A stretch of 64,000 nt of DNA from JBBDYQ01 sp035553855 (GTDB lineage Bacteria; Actinomycetota; Thermoleophilia; Solirubrobacterales; Thermoleophilaceae), in assembly GCA_035553855.1 (NCBI GenBank), contig DATMJO010000039.1, forward strand, positions 10,087 through 74,086. The letters are read 5' to 3'. The position numbers and the translations under genes are program-made. The stretch's first letter is position 1, and each line of letters starts with the position of its first letter. Below the pieces are notes generated by a model. That model was not told the DNA's origin and searched no databases. It worked only from the letters and a program-made list of their open reading frames with translations. Positions 7,490 through 14,585 of this stretch are shown here, piece by piece.

Positions 7490-8236
7490 ATGGGTGCCAC
7501 GCCGCGGCTCCTCCTCGTGCCGTTCCTCACCGAGCTCGAATGGGCGATCAGGGCCGAGCTCGAGGAGTGGGCTGAGGTCGCCACTTTCGACATGCCGGGA
7601 GTCGGAGCCGAGCCGCCGGTCGAGCAGCTCACGCGCCGGGCGATCGTCGACCACGCGCTGGCGGAGGTCGACCGCCGTGGCTGGGACTCGTTCATCGTCG
7701 TCTGCGACGGGTCCGCCCTCCCGACCGCCGTCTACGTCGCGCACGCCCGGCGCGAGGCGGTCGAGGCCATGGCGATCGGCCACGCGCGGCTCGTGAACCG
7801 CTTGCACGGCGACCGCCCCACGCTGAACAACGAGGTCGCCGCAGCCTTCCGCCGGCTGGCCGATACGGACTACCCGCAGTTCGTCCGCCACGGGCTGACG
7901 CAGATGACGCAGGGGTCGTTCGGCGACGAGCTGGCGGAGCGCATGCTCGAGCGGATCCCGATAGAGGTGGGGCGGGACGGCTACCAGATGAACCTCTACG
8001 ACGATGAGCCGTTCGGGCACCTGATCCGGGAGCTGGACGCGCCGCTCCTCTTTGCAAAGCACGAGCGGTGCCTCATCTCCACGGACGACGGCTTCGAGGA
8101 CGCGCTCGCGGCCTTCCCCGAGGCGCGGTCGGTCATCGTGGAGCAGGCGCCGAGTGTGAGCCGCGACTTCGCCCGGGCGCTCCGCGAGTTCTGCGAGGAG
8201 GTCGCGGCGCTCCGCGCCGAGGCCGCGCCGCGCTGA
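7490..8236 (+). CDS. Alpha/beta-hydrolase-fold protein lacking the usual nucleophile
   Basis: 248 residues from ATG 7490 (a GTG at 7481 is also in frame). The layout is that of a small alpha/beta hydrolase: an N-terminal strand LLLVPFLTELEW, a central strand plus elbow WDSFIVVCDGSALPTAVYVA, and a C-terminal part DAPLLFAKHERCLISTDDGFEDALAAFPEA, where hydrolases of this type place the acidic residue. At the nucleophile elbow, where G-x-S-x-G is expected, it reads C-D-G-S-A, so the usual serine is displaced. It may be a non-catalytic member or use another residue. No operon partner. Function unknown. Confidence 0.72.
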   Translation: MGATPRLLLVPFLTELEWAIRAELEEWAEVATFDMPGVGAEPPVEQLTRRAIVDHALAEVDRRGWDSFIVVCDGSALPTAVYVAHARREAVEAMAIGHARLVNRLHGDRPTLNNEVAAAFRRLADTDYPQFVRHGLTQMTQGSFGDELAERMLERIPIEVGRDGYQMNLYDDEPFGHLIRELDAPLLFAKHERCLISTDDGFEDALAAFPEARSVIVEQAPSVSRDFARALREFCEEVAALRAEAAPR

Positions 8237-8328
8237 CGCCTCGGGGAACCGCTCAGCGGGCGGCCAGGGTGAAGCGCGTAGATGACGCCTCAGGGACGGG
8301 GACTCGCGCCCGGCCGAGCCGCCCGTAA

Positions 8329-8350
8329 TGCGAATGGTTATCGCTTTCGC
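8329..8350. promoter_or_regulatory. Candidate Zur box 1 upstream of znuA
   Basis: TGCGAA followed by TGGTTATCGC and TTTCGC: a 22-base element with GCGAA/TTCGC ends and GGTTATC core, repeated with few changes at 8367-8388. It lies 13-34 bases before the znuA start codon, where a repressor site is expected for a zinc importer. Assignment to Zur is inferred from gene context. Confidence 0.45.
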
Positions 8351-8362
8351 TACCCTCGCTTC

Positions 8363-9280
8363 GTGTTGCGAACGGTTATCAGCTTCGCGGGCTGCGCCCT
8401 GGCCCTTGCGGCCGCGGGCTGCGGGAGCGGCGGGTCCGACGCCTCGATAAGGCTCGCCGCCACAACCCCGCCCGCCGCCGATCTCGTGCGCGCCGTCGCC
8501 GGCGACCGCGCGGCGGTCACAGCGCTGCTCCCGCTGAACGCCGACCCGCACGACTACGAGCCGCGCCCGAGTGACGCGCGCGCCGTCGCGGAGGCGGACG
8601 CGATCTTCCGCTCGGGGGGCGACCTCGACGACTGGACCGGCGAGCTCGTGGAGGGCGCGGGCGCCGAGGCGCCGGTGCTTCACCTGATCGACGCCGTCGA
8701 CACGATCGAGGCCGGAGGCGAGGCCGATCCCCACTGGTGGCACGACCCGCGAAACGCGGTCAAGGCGGTGGCGGCGATTCGCGACGAGCTCTCCGACATC
8801 GATCCCTCGGGCGACGCCGTCTACGAGCGGAACGCCGCCGCCTACTCGGCCCGCATCACGAAGCTCGACGAGCGCATCGCGGCGTGCATCAGGCGCATCC
8901 CGCGGGAGCGGCGGCGACTCGTCACGAGCCACGACGCCCTCGGCTACTTCGCCGAACGCTACGGGCTGGAGGTGGTCGGGTCCACCATTCCGGCGCTCAC
9001 GACCCAGGCGCAGCCTTCGGCCGGCGAGACCGCCGAGCTCATCGACCTGATCCGCGAGCGGGACGTGCCGGCCGTGTTCCCCGAGGCCGGCGTCGGCACG
9101 AGGCTCGAGCGCGCGATCGCCCGCGAGACAGGCGCGAGGGTGGGGGACGAGCTCTACGCGGACACGCTCGGCCCCCAGGGTTCCCCCGGCGACACCTACC
9201 TCGGCGCGCTCGCCGCCAACGCCCGCCGCATCTCGGCGGGGCTCGGCGGCAGCCGGGCCGGCTGCGAGATCGAACCGTGA
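8363..9280 (+). CDS. znuA: Zinc (metal) ABC transporter substrate-binding lipoprotein, ZnuA type
   Basis: Extracytoplasmic cluster A-I metal-binding lipoprotein that delivers zinc (possibly manganese) to the ABC permeases encoded just downstream. From GTG 8363 the 305-residue protein starts with a short signal peptide and lipobox LAAAGC. Metal-ligand histidines fit the family: DPHDYEPRPSD (first His), DPHWWHDPRNA (second), SHDALGYFAERYGLE (third), and an acidic residue near the end (LYADTLGPQG). A second copy of the GGTTATC element overlaps the first codons (8367-8388), so the start may lie slightly downstream or the operator overlaps coding sequence. The typical His-rich loop of ZnuA is absent. 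Confidence 0.9.
   Translation: MLRTVISFAGCALALAAAGCGSGGSDASIRLAATTPPAADLVRAVAGDRAAVTALLPLNADPHDYEPRPSDARAVAEADAIFRSGGDLDDWTGELVEGAGAEAPVLHLIDAVDTIEAGGEADPHWWHDPRNAVKAVAAIRDELSDIDPSGDAVYERNAAAYSARITKLDERIAACIRRIPRERRRLVTSHDALGYFAERYGLEVVGSTIPALTTQAQPSAGETAELIDLIRERDVPAVFPEAGVGTRLERAIARETGARVGDELYADTLGPQGSPGDTYLGALAANARRISAGLGGSRAGCEIEP
8367..8388. promoter_or_regulatory. Candidate Zur box 2, overlapping the start of znuA
   Basis: TGCGAA, CGGTTATCAG, CTTCGC: second copy of the element at 8329-8350, 38 bases later in the same orientation. Because it overlaps the assumed first codons of znuA, part of the similarity could be coincidental with coding. Confidence 0.4.
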
Positions 9281-9290
9281 GCGGCCGGCG

Positions 9291-9761
9291 TCAGGCCTGC
9301 GCGCAGCGGGGGCAGCTCCCGCGGAGGACCACGTCGTGATCGCCCACGCGGTAGTCGAGCCGCTTCGAGAGCGAGGCGATCGCCTTCTCGAGCGCGGGGT
9401 CCTCGAACGGGGTCACGTCGCCGCAGCGGTCGCAGATGAGGTGGTGATGGTGGTGCTCGCCGCCCGGCAGCGCGGCCTCGTAGCGGGCCGATGTGCCGCC
9501 GCTGTCGAGTCGCTGGACGAGCCGCAGCCGCTCCAGCAGGTCGAGCGTGCGGTAGACCGTCGCGAGGCCGACCCGCTTGCCCTTGGCGCGCAGGTCGTCG
9601 GCGATCTCCTGGGCGGTGTGCACGCAGGACTGCGCCGCGATCTGCTCGAGCACCGCGGTGCGCGGCGCACTCGAGCGGTGCCCCGCGCCTCGCAGCTCGC
9701 TCTCCGCCCGCTCGATCCAGGCATCGGCGGCGGGAGCGGGGATGTGAGAGCGCGCGACCAT
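9291..9761 (-). CDS. zur: Fur-family transcriptional regulator, probably zinc-responsive Zur
   Basis: 156-residue Fur-family repressor. The N-terminal winged helix contains APRTAVLEQIAAQ and the recognition helix region GLATVYRTLDLLERLRLV; the dimerisation domain has the metal-site cluster HHHHHLICDRCGD. Two CxxC pairs (Cys110/Cys113 and Cys150/Cys153) form the structural zinc site typical of Fur/Zur. It is placed inverted in the middle of the zinc import genes, between znuA and the permease, with 59 bases separating it from the divergent permease start. That context favours Zur over Fur or PerR. It most likely represses znuA and the permease operon when zinc is plentiful. Confidence 0.9.
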   Translation of the reverse strand: MVARSHIPAPAADAWIERAESELRGAGHRSSAPRTAVLEQIAAQSCVHTAQEIADDLRAKGKRVGLATVYRTLDLLERLRLVQRLDSGGTSARYEAALPGGEHHHHHLICDRCGDVTPFEDPALEKAIASLSKRLDYRVGDHDVVLRGSCPRCAQA

Positions 9762-9772
9762 CTGAAGGTACC

Positions 9773-9792
9773 GATAATGAGTCTCGGTTATC
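9773..9792. promoter_or_regulatory. Candidate Zur box in the zur/permease divergent promoter
   Basis: GATAA-N10-TTATC inverted repeat in the 59-base gap between zur (starting at 9761) and the first permease (starting at 9821). Its right half, CGGTTATCAG, matches the core of both elements upstream of znuA. One site here could control zur and the permease operon together. Binding by Zur is inferred. Confidence 0.5.
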
Positions 9793-9820
9793 AGTCTAGC
9801 GCGAGCGGCGGTGGCTGAGC

Positions 9821-10633
9821 ATGCCCGGGCCGTTCGAGTTCGAGTTCATGCAGCGCGCGCTGCTCGAGATCGTTCTGCTCGCGCCGCTGTCCGCCATACT
9901 CGGCACGCAGATCGCCCTTCGCCGCCTCGCCTTCTACACGCACGGCGTGGGCACGGCGACCTTCCCGGGCCTCGTCGTGGCGGGACCCCTCGGCATTCCC
10001 CCCGCCCTCGGCGCGCTGGCGGTCGCCGGGGCGTTCGCGGGCGGGCTCGGGCGCCTCGGGCGCGCGGCGCGGCTCGCCGGTGACAGCGCGACCGCGCTGC
10101 TGCTCGTGGCCGCACTCGCGATCGGGATCGTTCTCGCGAGCGACGTGTACGAGTCGGGCGCGGGGGTCGACCGGCTCCTCTTCGGCAGCCTGCTGGCCAT
10201 CGGCACGCCCGAGTTGGCGTTCACCGGCGCCGCGCTCGTCGTCGGCCTCGGGGCGGCCGCGCTCTGGCGCCGCGCATGGATCGCCGGCGGCTTCGAGCCC
10301 GGCACCGCGCGCTCCCTCGGCATGCGGCAGCGGCCGGCCGACTGGGGCCTCCTCGCCGCGATCGCCGTGGCCGTCGTCGCGGCGCTCGACGCCGTCGGCG
10401 CCCTGCTCGTGGGCGCCATCCTGGTCGTGCCGGCGGTCACCGCGCGGATCGTGGCTCGCTCCGTGCGCCGGATGGAGGCTCTGACGGGCGTGCTCGCTCT
10501 CATCGAGGGGGTGGCCGCGCTATGGATCGCCTACGAGGTCGACGCGCCGCCCGGTGCGGTGATGGCCGTGCTCGGGGGCGCGGTGTTCTTCACGGCGGCG
10601 GTGGCCCGCCGGCTGGGGCTGGTGGGAGCGTGA
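9821..10633 (+). CDS. znuB: Metal ABC transporter permease 1 (ZnuB, ABC-3 family)
   Basis: 270-residue integral membrane permease of the ABC-3 family with roughly eight hydrophobic segments. It has FYTHGVGTATFPGLVVAGPLG near the N-terminus, the family's cytoplasmic-loop region GFEPGTARSLGM that contacts the ATPase, and the C-terminal helices DAVGALLVGAILVVPAVTARI typical of ZnuB/MntB. ATG 9821 follows the zur/permease promoter. Its stop overlaps the GTG of the ATPase gene by four bases (GTGA), so the genes are translationally coupled. Confidence 0.9.
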   Translation: MPGPFEFEFMQRALLEIVLLAPLSAILGTQIALRRLAFYTHGVGTATFPGLVVAGPLGIPPALGALAVAGAFAGGLGRLGRAARLAGDSATALLLVAALAIGIVLASDVYESGAGVDRLLFGSLLAIGTPELAFTGAALVVGLGAAALWRRAWIAGGFEPGTARSLGMRQRPADWGLLAAIAVAVVAALDAVGALLVGAILVVPAVTARIVARSVRRMEALTGVLALIEGVAALWIAYEVDAPPGAVMAVLGGAVFFTAAVARRLGLVGA

Positions 10634-11376
10634 ACGCGGTGCTCGTCAGCGTGCGCGAGCTCGAGGCGGGCTATTCGCGCGACTCCGCCGCCATCCGCGG
10701 CGTGGCCTTCGAGGTCGCCGGAGGTGAGAGCGTGGCCGTCCTCGGCCCGAACGGCGGCGGCAAGACCACGCTGTTCCGGGCGCTGCTCGGGGAGGCGCCG
10801 CACCAGAGCGGCGAGGTGCGGGTGGAGGGCGGGATCGCCTACGTCCCCCAGACCGAGCGCTCCCGCCTCGACTTCCCGGTGAGCGCGCTCGACGTCGCGC
10901 TGATGGGGACCTACGCGAGCCTGCCCTGGCACCGGCGGATCGGGAAGGCCGAGCGCGACCGTGCCCGCGAGGCCCTGCGGCGGGTCGGCCTCTCCGCGGA
11001 GGAGGGGACGACGTTCGGCTCACTCTCGGGCGGCCAGCGGCAGCGGGTCCTGATCGCCCGCGCCCTCGCGCGCGACGCGCGCGTCGTGCTGCTGGACGAG
11101 CCGCTCAGCGGCGTCGATGCCGTGTCGGCCCGCCTCGTTGGGCAGGTGCTGGACGAGCTGCGCGCCGAGGGACGGGCGCTGCTCGTCTCGACCCACGACG
11201 TGGCGGAGGCCCGCGGCGCCGACAAGGTGCTCTGCATCCATCGTGACCAGATCGCGTTCGGGACCCCGGCCGAGGCGCTGACCGCCGGCGCGCTCGCGAA
11301 GACCTACGGCAGCGAGCTCGTCCTGCTGCCCGACGGGAGCGAGGCGATCGTGGTCCAGCACCACTCCCACGAATGA
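10630..11376 (+). CDS. znuC: Metal ABC transporter ATP-binding protein (ZnuC)
   Basis: 248-residue ABC ATPase that energises zinc import. From GTG 10630: Walker A GPNGGGKTT, Q-loop in YVPQTERSRLDFP, signature LSGGQRQR, Walker B VVLLDEP, and H-loop STHD. The protein ends in QHHSHE, a small histidine cluster that might sense metal. GTG 10630 is chosen because it overlaps the preceding stop (GTGA); longer in-frame extensions run antisense-like through the permease gene. Its own stop overlaps the next ATG by four bases (ATGA). Confidence 0.94.
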   Translation: MNAVLVSVRELEAGYSRDSAAIRGVAFEVAGGESVAVLGPNGGGKTTLFRALLGEAPHQSGEVRVEGGIAYVPQTERSRLDFPVSALDVALMGTYASLPWHRRIGKAERDRAREALRRVGLSAEEGTTFGSLSGGQRQRVLIARALARDARVVLLDEPLSGVDAVSARLVGQVLDELRAEGRALLVSTHDVAEARGADKVLCIHRDQIAFGTPAEALTAGALAKTYGSELVLLPDGSEAIVVQHHSHE

Positions 11377-12194
11377 TCGAGGCGCTCGCCGATCCCTTCT
11401 CGAACGGCCTCGGCCAGCGCGCCCTGGTGGAGGTGCTGGTGCTCGGCGCGGCCTGCGGGCCGCTCGGCGTCTGGCTTGTCCTCTACCGCCAGGCCTACGC
11501 GGCGGAGTCGATAGCGCACGGCGCCCTTCCGATGGTCGTCCTCGCCGCGCTCGCGGGCGTGCCGCTCGTCCTCGGCGCCGCAGCGGGCGCTCTCGTCGCG
11601 GTCACGGCCGTCTCGATCGCGGGGCGCGTGCGGGGCGTCGGGCGGGACGCCGCGGTCGCCGTGACCGTGACGATGCTCTTCGGCGCGGGCGCGCTGCTCG
11701 CGCTCGCTCCCGCGGCGCCGCCACGGCTGGAGGAGCTCCTGTTCGGCGACCCGCTCGGGGTCTCGACCGCCGAGGTGGCCGTGTCGGCGGCGATCGCGAC
11801 CGCCGTCCTCGTCGGGCTGGCCCGCAACCATCGCCGCCTGGCGGTGGCGGCATTCGACCCGCTCTCGGCGCGCAGCCTGGGGGTCGATCCGCGGAGCGTC
11901 GAGCCGCTCCTGCTCGCTCTGCTCGCCCTCACCGTCCTGGTCGCGCTGCAGGCGCTCGGCAACCTGCTGGTCGTGGCCCTCCTCATCGCTCCCGGGGCGG
12001 CGGCTCTGCGCGTGACGGCGAGGCTCGAACCGGCGCTCGGGCTGGCGGCGGCGATCGGCGTGTCGTCGGGGGTCGGCGGGCTCTACCTGAGCCACTACCT
12101 CGAACTCGCCGCGGGCGCGGCCATCGCGCTGGTGGCGCTCGGATCTGTTCTGGCCGGCTCCGTGATCCGCGCGCGCATTCCCGCCGTAGCGTGA
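11373..12194 (+). CDS. Metal ABC transporter permease 2 (ABC-3 family)
   Basis: 273-residue second ABC-3 permease, coupled to the ATPase gene by an ATGA overlap. Motifs are GVWLVLYRQAYAAESIAHGALPMVV near the N-terminus, the ATPase-contacting loop FDPLSARSLGVDPR, and the C-terminal VALQALGNLLVVALLIAPGAAALR. It is clearly diverged from permease 1 in the same operon, so the transporter may be a heterodimer or the two permeases may serve different conditions with one ATPase. Four bases separate it from the following hydrolase gene. Confidence 0.9.
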   Translation: MIEALADPFSNGLGQRALVEVLVLGAACGPLGVWLVLYRQAYAAESIAHGALPMVVLAALAGVPLVLGAAAGALVAVTAVSIAGRVRGVGRDAAVAVTVTMLFGAGALLALAPAAPPRLEELLFGDPLGVSTAEVAVSAAIATAVLVGLARNHRRLAVAAFDPLSARSLGVDPRSVEPLLLALLALTVLVALQALGNLLVVALLIAPGAAALRVTARLEPALGLAAAIGVSSGVGGLYLSHYLELAAGAAIALVALGSVLAGSVIRARIPAVA

Positions 12195-12198
12195 GTCG

Positions 12199-12963
12199 AT
12201 GCTGTCCTTCGATCGCGCCGGATCCGGCGAGCCGCTCCTGCTGATACATCCGCTCGGCGGCGGTCGCTTCGTGTGGGACCCGGTGCTGCCGCTGCTCACG
12301 CCGACCCGCGACGTGATCGCGGTCGACCTGCCTGGCTTCGGCGCGAGCCCGCGGCTGCCCGCGATCGGCGATCACTCGGCGGCCGGCCTCGCCCGGGAGG
12401 TCGCCGGCCTCCTCGACGCGCTCGGCCTCGACGACGCCCACCTCGCGGGCAACTCGCTCGGCGGCTGGGTCGCCCTCGAGCTCGAGCGGATGGGCCGCGC
12501 GCGCAGCGTGACCGCGATCGCGCCCGCCGGCCTCTGGCCGAAGCCGCTCGGCTCGCGGCCCGGCCCGGACACGCGCGCGATCGGGTCGGCGCTTCGCCCG
12601 CTGCTCTCGCTGCTGATGCGAAGCCGCCGGGTTCGGCGCAGGATCCTCGCCGGCACGGTCGCGCACCCGGACCGCGTGCCGGTCGAGCACGCGCGCCGCC
12701 TGGTGACGAGCTATCTCGATGCGCCGGGCTTCGACGCCACGAACCGGGCGATGCGCTCGAACGTGTTCCGCCTCGAGCCCACGGCGACCCCGGTCACGTT
12801 CGCGTGGCCTGAGCACGACCGGCTCGTGAGCATCCCGCGGGGGCTGCCGCCGTTCGTTCGTGCCGTGGGCCTCGCCGGCTGCGGGCATGTGCCGATGTGG
12901 GACGACCCCGAGCAGGTCGCGGAGCTGCTGCTCGCGGGGAGCCGGGAGCCGACCGCGGCCTAG
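12199..12963 (+). CDS. Alpha/beta hydrolase
   Basis: 254-residue soluble serine hydrolase of unknown substrate. The oxyanion-region motif is LLLIHPLGGGRFVW; the nucleophile elbow is GNSLGG; the acid lies in WPEHDRLVSIP and the catalytic His in AGCGHVPMWDDPEQV. A cap region (WPKPLGSRPGPD to NVFRLEPTA) sits between. It starts four bases after permease 2 and so is probably cotranscribed with the zinc operon, though no functional link is evident. Confidence 0.88.
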   Translation: MLSFDRAGSGEPLLLIHPLGGGRFVWDPVLPLLTPTRDVIAVDLPGFGASPRLPAIGDHSAAGLAREVAGLLDALGLDDAHLAGNSLGGWVALELERMGRARSVTAIAPAGLWPKPLGSRPGPDTRAIGSALRPLLSLLMRSRRVRRRILAGTVAHPDRVPVEHARRLVTSYLDAPGFDATNRAMRSNVFRLEPTATPVTFAWPEHDRLVSIPRGLPPFVRAVGLAGCGHVPMWDDPEQVAELLLAGSREPTAA

Positions 12964-12972
12964 TAGGTGCCG

Positions 12973-14496
12973 CTAGGGCGCGCAGGCGTTCGACGAGGCG
13001 TCCTGGGTCTCCCAGCAGACCGAGGGGATCGACTTCCAGCCCGCCCAGAGCTGCGAGAGCTCGCGGCCACCGTAGTGGCCGTAGGGCTCGAGGCCCGGGT
13101 AGGTCCAGACGTGCAGCATCTCGGCGGTCCGCTCGCCGGTGCCGAGCGTCGTGAGCCGACCGGACATCCCGGCGTGGTAGTGCCACTCGGTCATGCAGCC
13201 GCCGAAACGCGGGCCGGGGGTGGCGATGTCCGGCATGATGTACATCCCGCCGATCGGCACCAGGCCGCGGTCGGTCATCGAGTAGAGGAACGACTCGATC
13301 TCCGGCGCGCGCAGGATCGTGCGGTTCTTCGTGCGGCTCAGGTTGACCATGTGCACGATCCGGTCGGTCGGGCCGACGGCGTAGGTGAAGCCCTCGGCGA
13401 GCGCCCGCCCCGGGTTGTTCTCGTACTTGCGCAGCTCGGCGGCCGTCTCGCGATACAGGCGGTCGGTCGCCTCGCGCTGCTCGGCCGTCGGCTCGCATGC
13501 GCCGTGCGAGCCGTGGTGGCCGTCGGCGGCCTCCCAGCTGCGCAGGATGACGGCCGACCCGATCGTCGGGCCGCCCGGCTCCCAGTAGATACCGGCCGGT
13601 CGCGGGGCCCCGGGGGCCGGGGCGGCGTGGCTTCCGTCGCCGTGCCCGGCCTCGCCCGTGGCATGGCCCTCGCCGCCCGCGTGATCGCCGCCGTCGGAGT
13701 GGCGCTCGCCGCCGCCATGGCCGTCGCGGCTCTCGTGCCGGCCACCGCCGTGCGATCTGCCGCGGTGGTCCGCCCTGCCGCCGCCGGTATGCGCCTGCCC
13801 GCCGCCGCTGTGCCCGGGGCCGCCCCTGGCGTGGACGGGGCCGGCGGCGTGTGCACCGCCGGCACCGTGCCCCACCGAGTGGGCGCCGGCGTGCGCTCGG
13901 CCGTCTCCGGCCATTCCGTGCGCGTGTGCCGCGCCCTCCCCGTGTCCGGTCCCTACGTGCCCGTTCGAGGCGCCGTGCCCGTGCGCGAGTCCTCCGTCTT
14001 GATGTCCTGAGTGCGGCCCGTGCGCGTGCGGCGTGGCCACCGCGGCGACCGTCAGCGCGACGGCTCCAGCAACGCCGAGCGCAGGTTGGGCGAGCGCCAC
14101 CCTCCGGCCCGCCAGAAGCCCCCCGCCGAGCAGGAGGGTCGCCGCCGCGCCGATGGCCGCCACCTCCAGCGCCGTCGCCGTCATGTCCTTGAGCCCGCTC
14201 GCCTCGGCGACACCCGCGCCAGGCCCGAAGGGAAGGCCCACCGAGTGGGCGACGAACCACGTCGCGACGATCGAGACCTGGCCGGCGATGCCTGCCTTCA
14301 GCACGCGCGGCGAGGGCCTGCTCAGGAGCGCGACCGCCCAGAGCGCCTGGAAGGCCCCCGTCGCCAGGAAGCCCGCCCCGAAGAGGTCGCCGTGCTCGCC
14401 CGAGGTGGAGAAGTGGATCGCGGCCGCGCCCGCGGACGCCACCGCCGCCCCGGCGCGCAACGCCCACGTCGTCCCTACTCTCCCCCTGCTCACCAC
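12973..14496 (-). CDS. Five-helix membrane protein with long His/Gly-rich region and C-terminal HxH domain
   Basis: 507 residues, no family recognised. About five transmembrane helices (roughly residues 10-27, 38-58, 65-82, 108-127, 134-152) are followed by a low-complexity segment (about 153-290) rich in Gly, Ala and, by my count, about 26 histidines, with acidic residues toward its end. The C-terminal 200 residues form a separate, probably extracytoplasmic domain with GGMYIMPDIATPGP, TEWHYHAGMSGRL and EMLHVWTYPGLEPYGH, whose HxH and following His could bind a metal. Two cysteines near the end (VCWETQDASSNAC) may form a disulfide. The His-rich part suggests zinc, copper or nickel storage or sensing, in keeping with the zinc import locus next door. 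Start GTG 14496; a TTACCC palindrome lies 20 bases upstream. Confidence 0.8.
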   Translation of the reverse strand: MVSRGRVGTTWALRAGAAVASAGAAAIHFSTSGEHGDLFGAGFLATGAFQALWAVALLSRPSPRVLKAGIAGQVSIVATWFVAHSVGLPFGPGAGVAEASGLKDMTATALEVAAIGAAATLLLGGGLLAGRRVALAQPALGVAGAVALTVAAVATPHAHGPHSGHQDGGLAHGHGASNGHVGTGHGEGAAHAHGMAGDGRAHAGAHSVGHGAGGAHAAGPVHARGGPGHSGGGQAHTGGGRADHRGRSHGGGRHESRDGHGGGERHSDGGDHAGGEGHATGEAGHGDGSHAAPAPGAPRPAGIYWEPGGPTIGSAVILRSWEAADGHHGSHGACEPTAEQREATDRLYRETAAELRKYENNPGRALAEGFTYAVGPTDRIVHMVNLSRTKNRTILRAPEIESFLYSMTDRGLVPIGGMYIMPDIATPGPRFGGCMTEWHYHAGMSGRLTTLGTGERTAEMLHVWTYPGLEPYGHYGGRELSQLWAGWKSIPSVCWETQDASSNACAP

Positions 14497-14515
14497 GCTC
14501 TCCTCGCCTGCGACC

Positions 14516-14528
14516 TTACCCTGGGTAA
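14516..14528. promoter_or_regulatory. TTACCC-T-GGGTAA palindrome, candidate metal-responsive operator
   Basis: Perfect 13-base palindrome 20 bases upstream of the start codon of the His-rich membrane protein. TACCC/GGGTA half-sites are characteristic of copper-responsive CsoR/RicR operators in actinobacteria, although those usually have a wider spacer. A divergent regulator gene (TPR-LuxR) starts about 60 bases away and might share it. Function is inferred. Confidence 0.4.
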
Positions 14529-14585
14529 AGTATCAGCGTCGCAGCCGGTTTGCGACCCTGGGCGCGCCGGGCTACGGTGCCTGGT

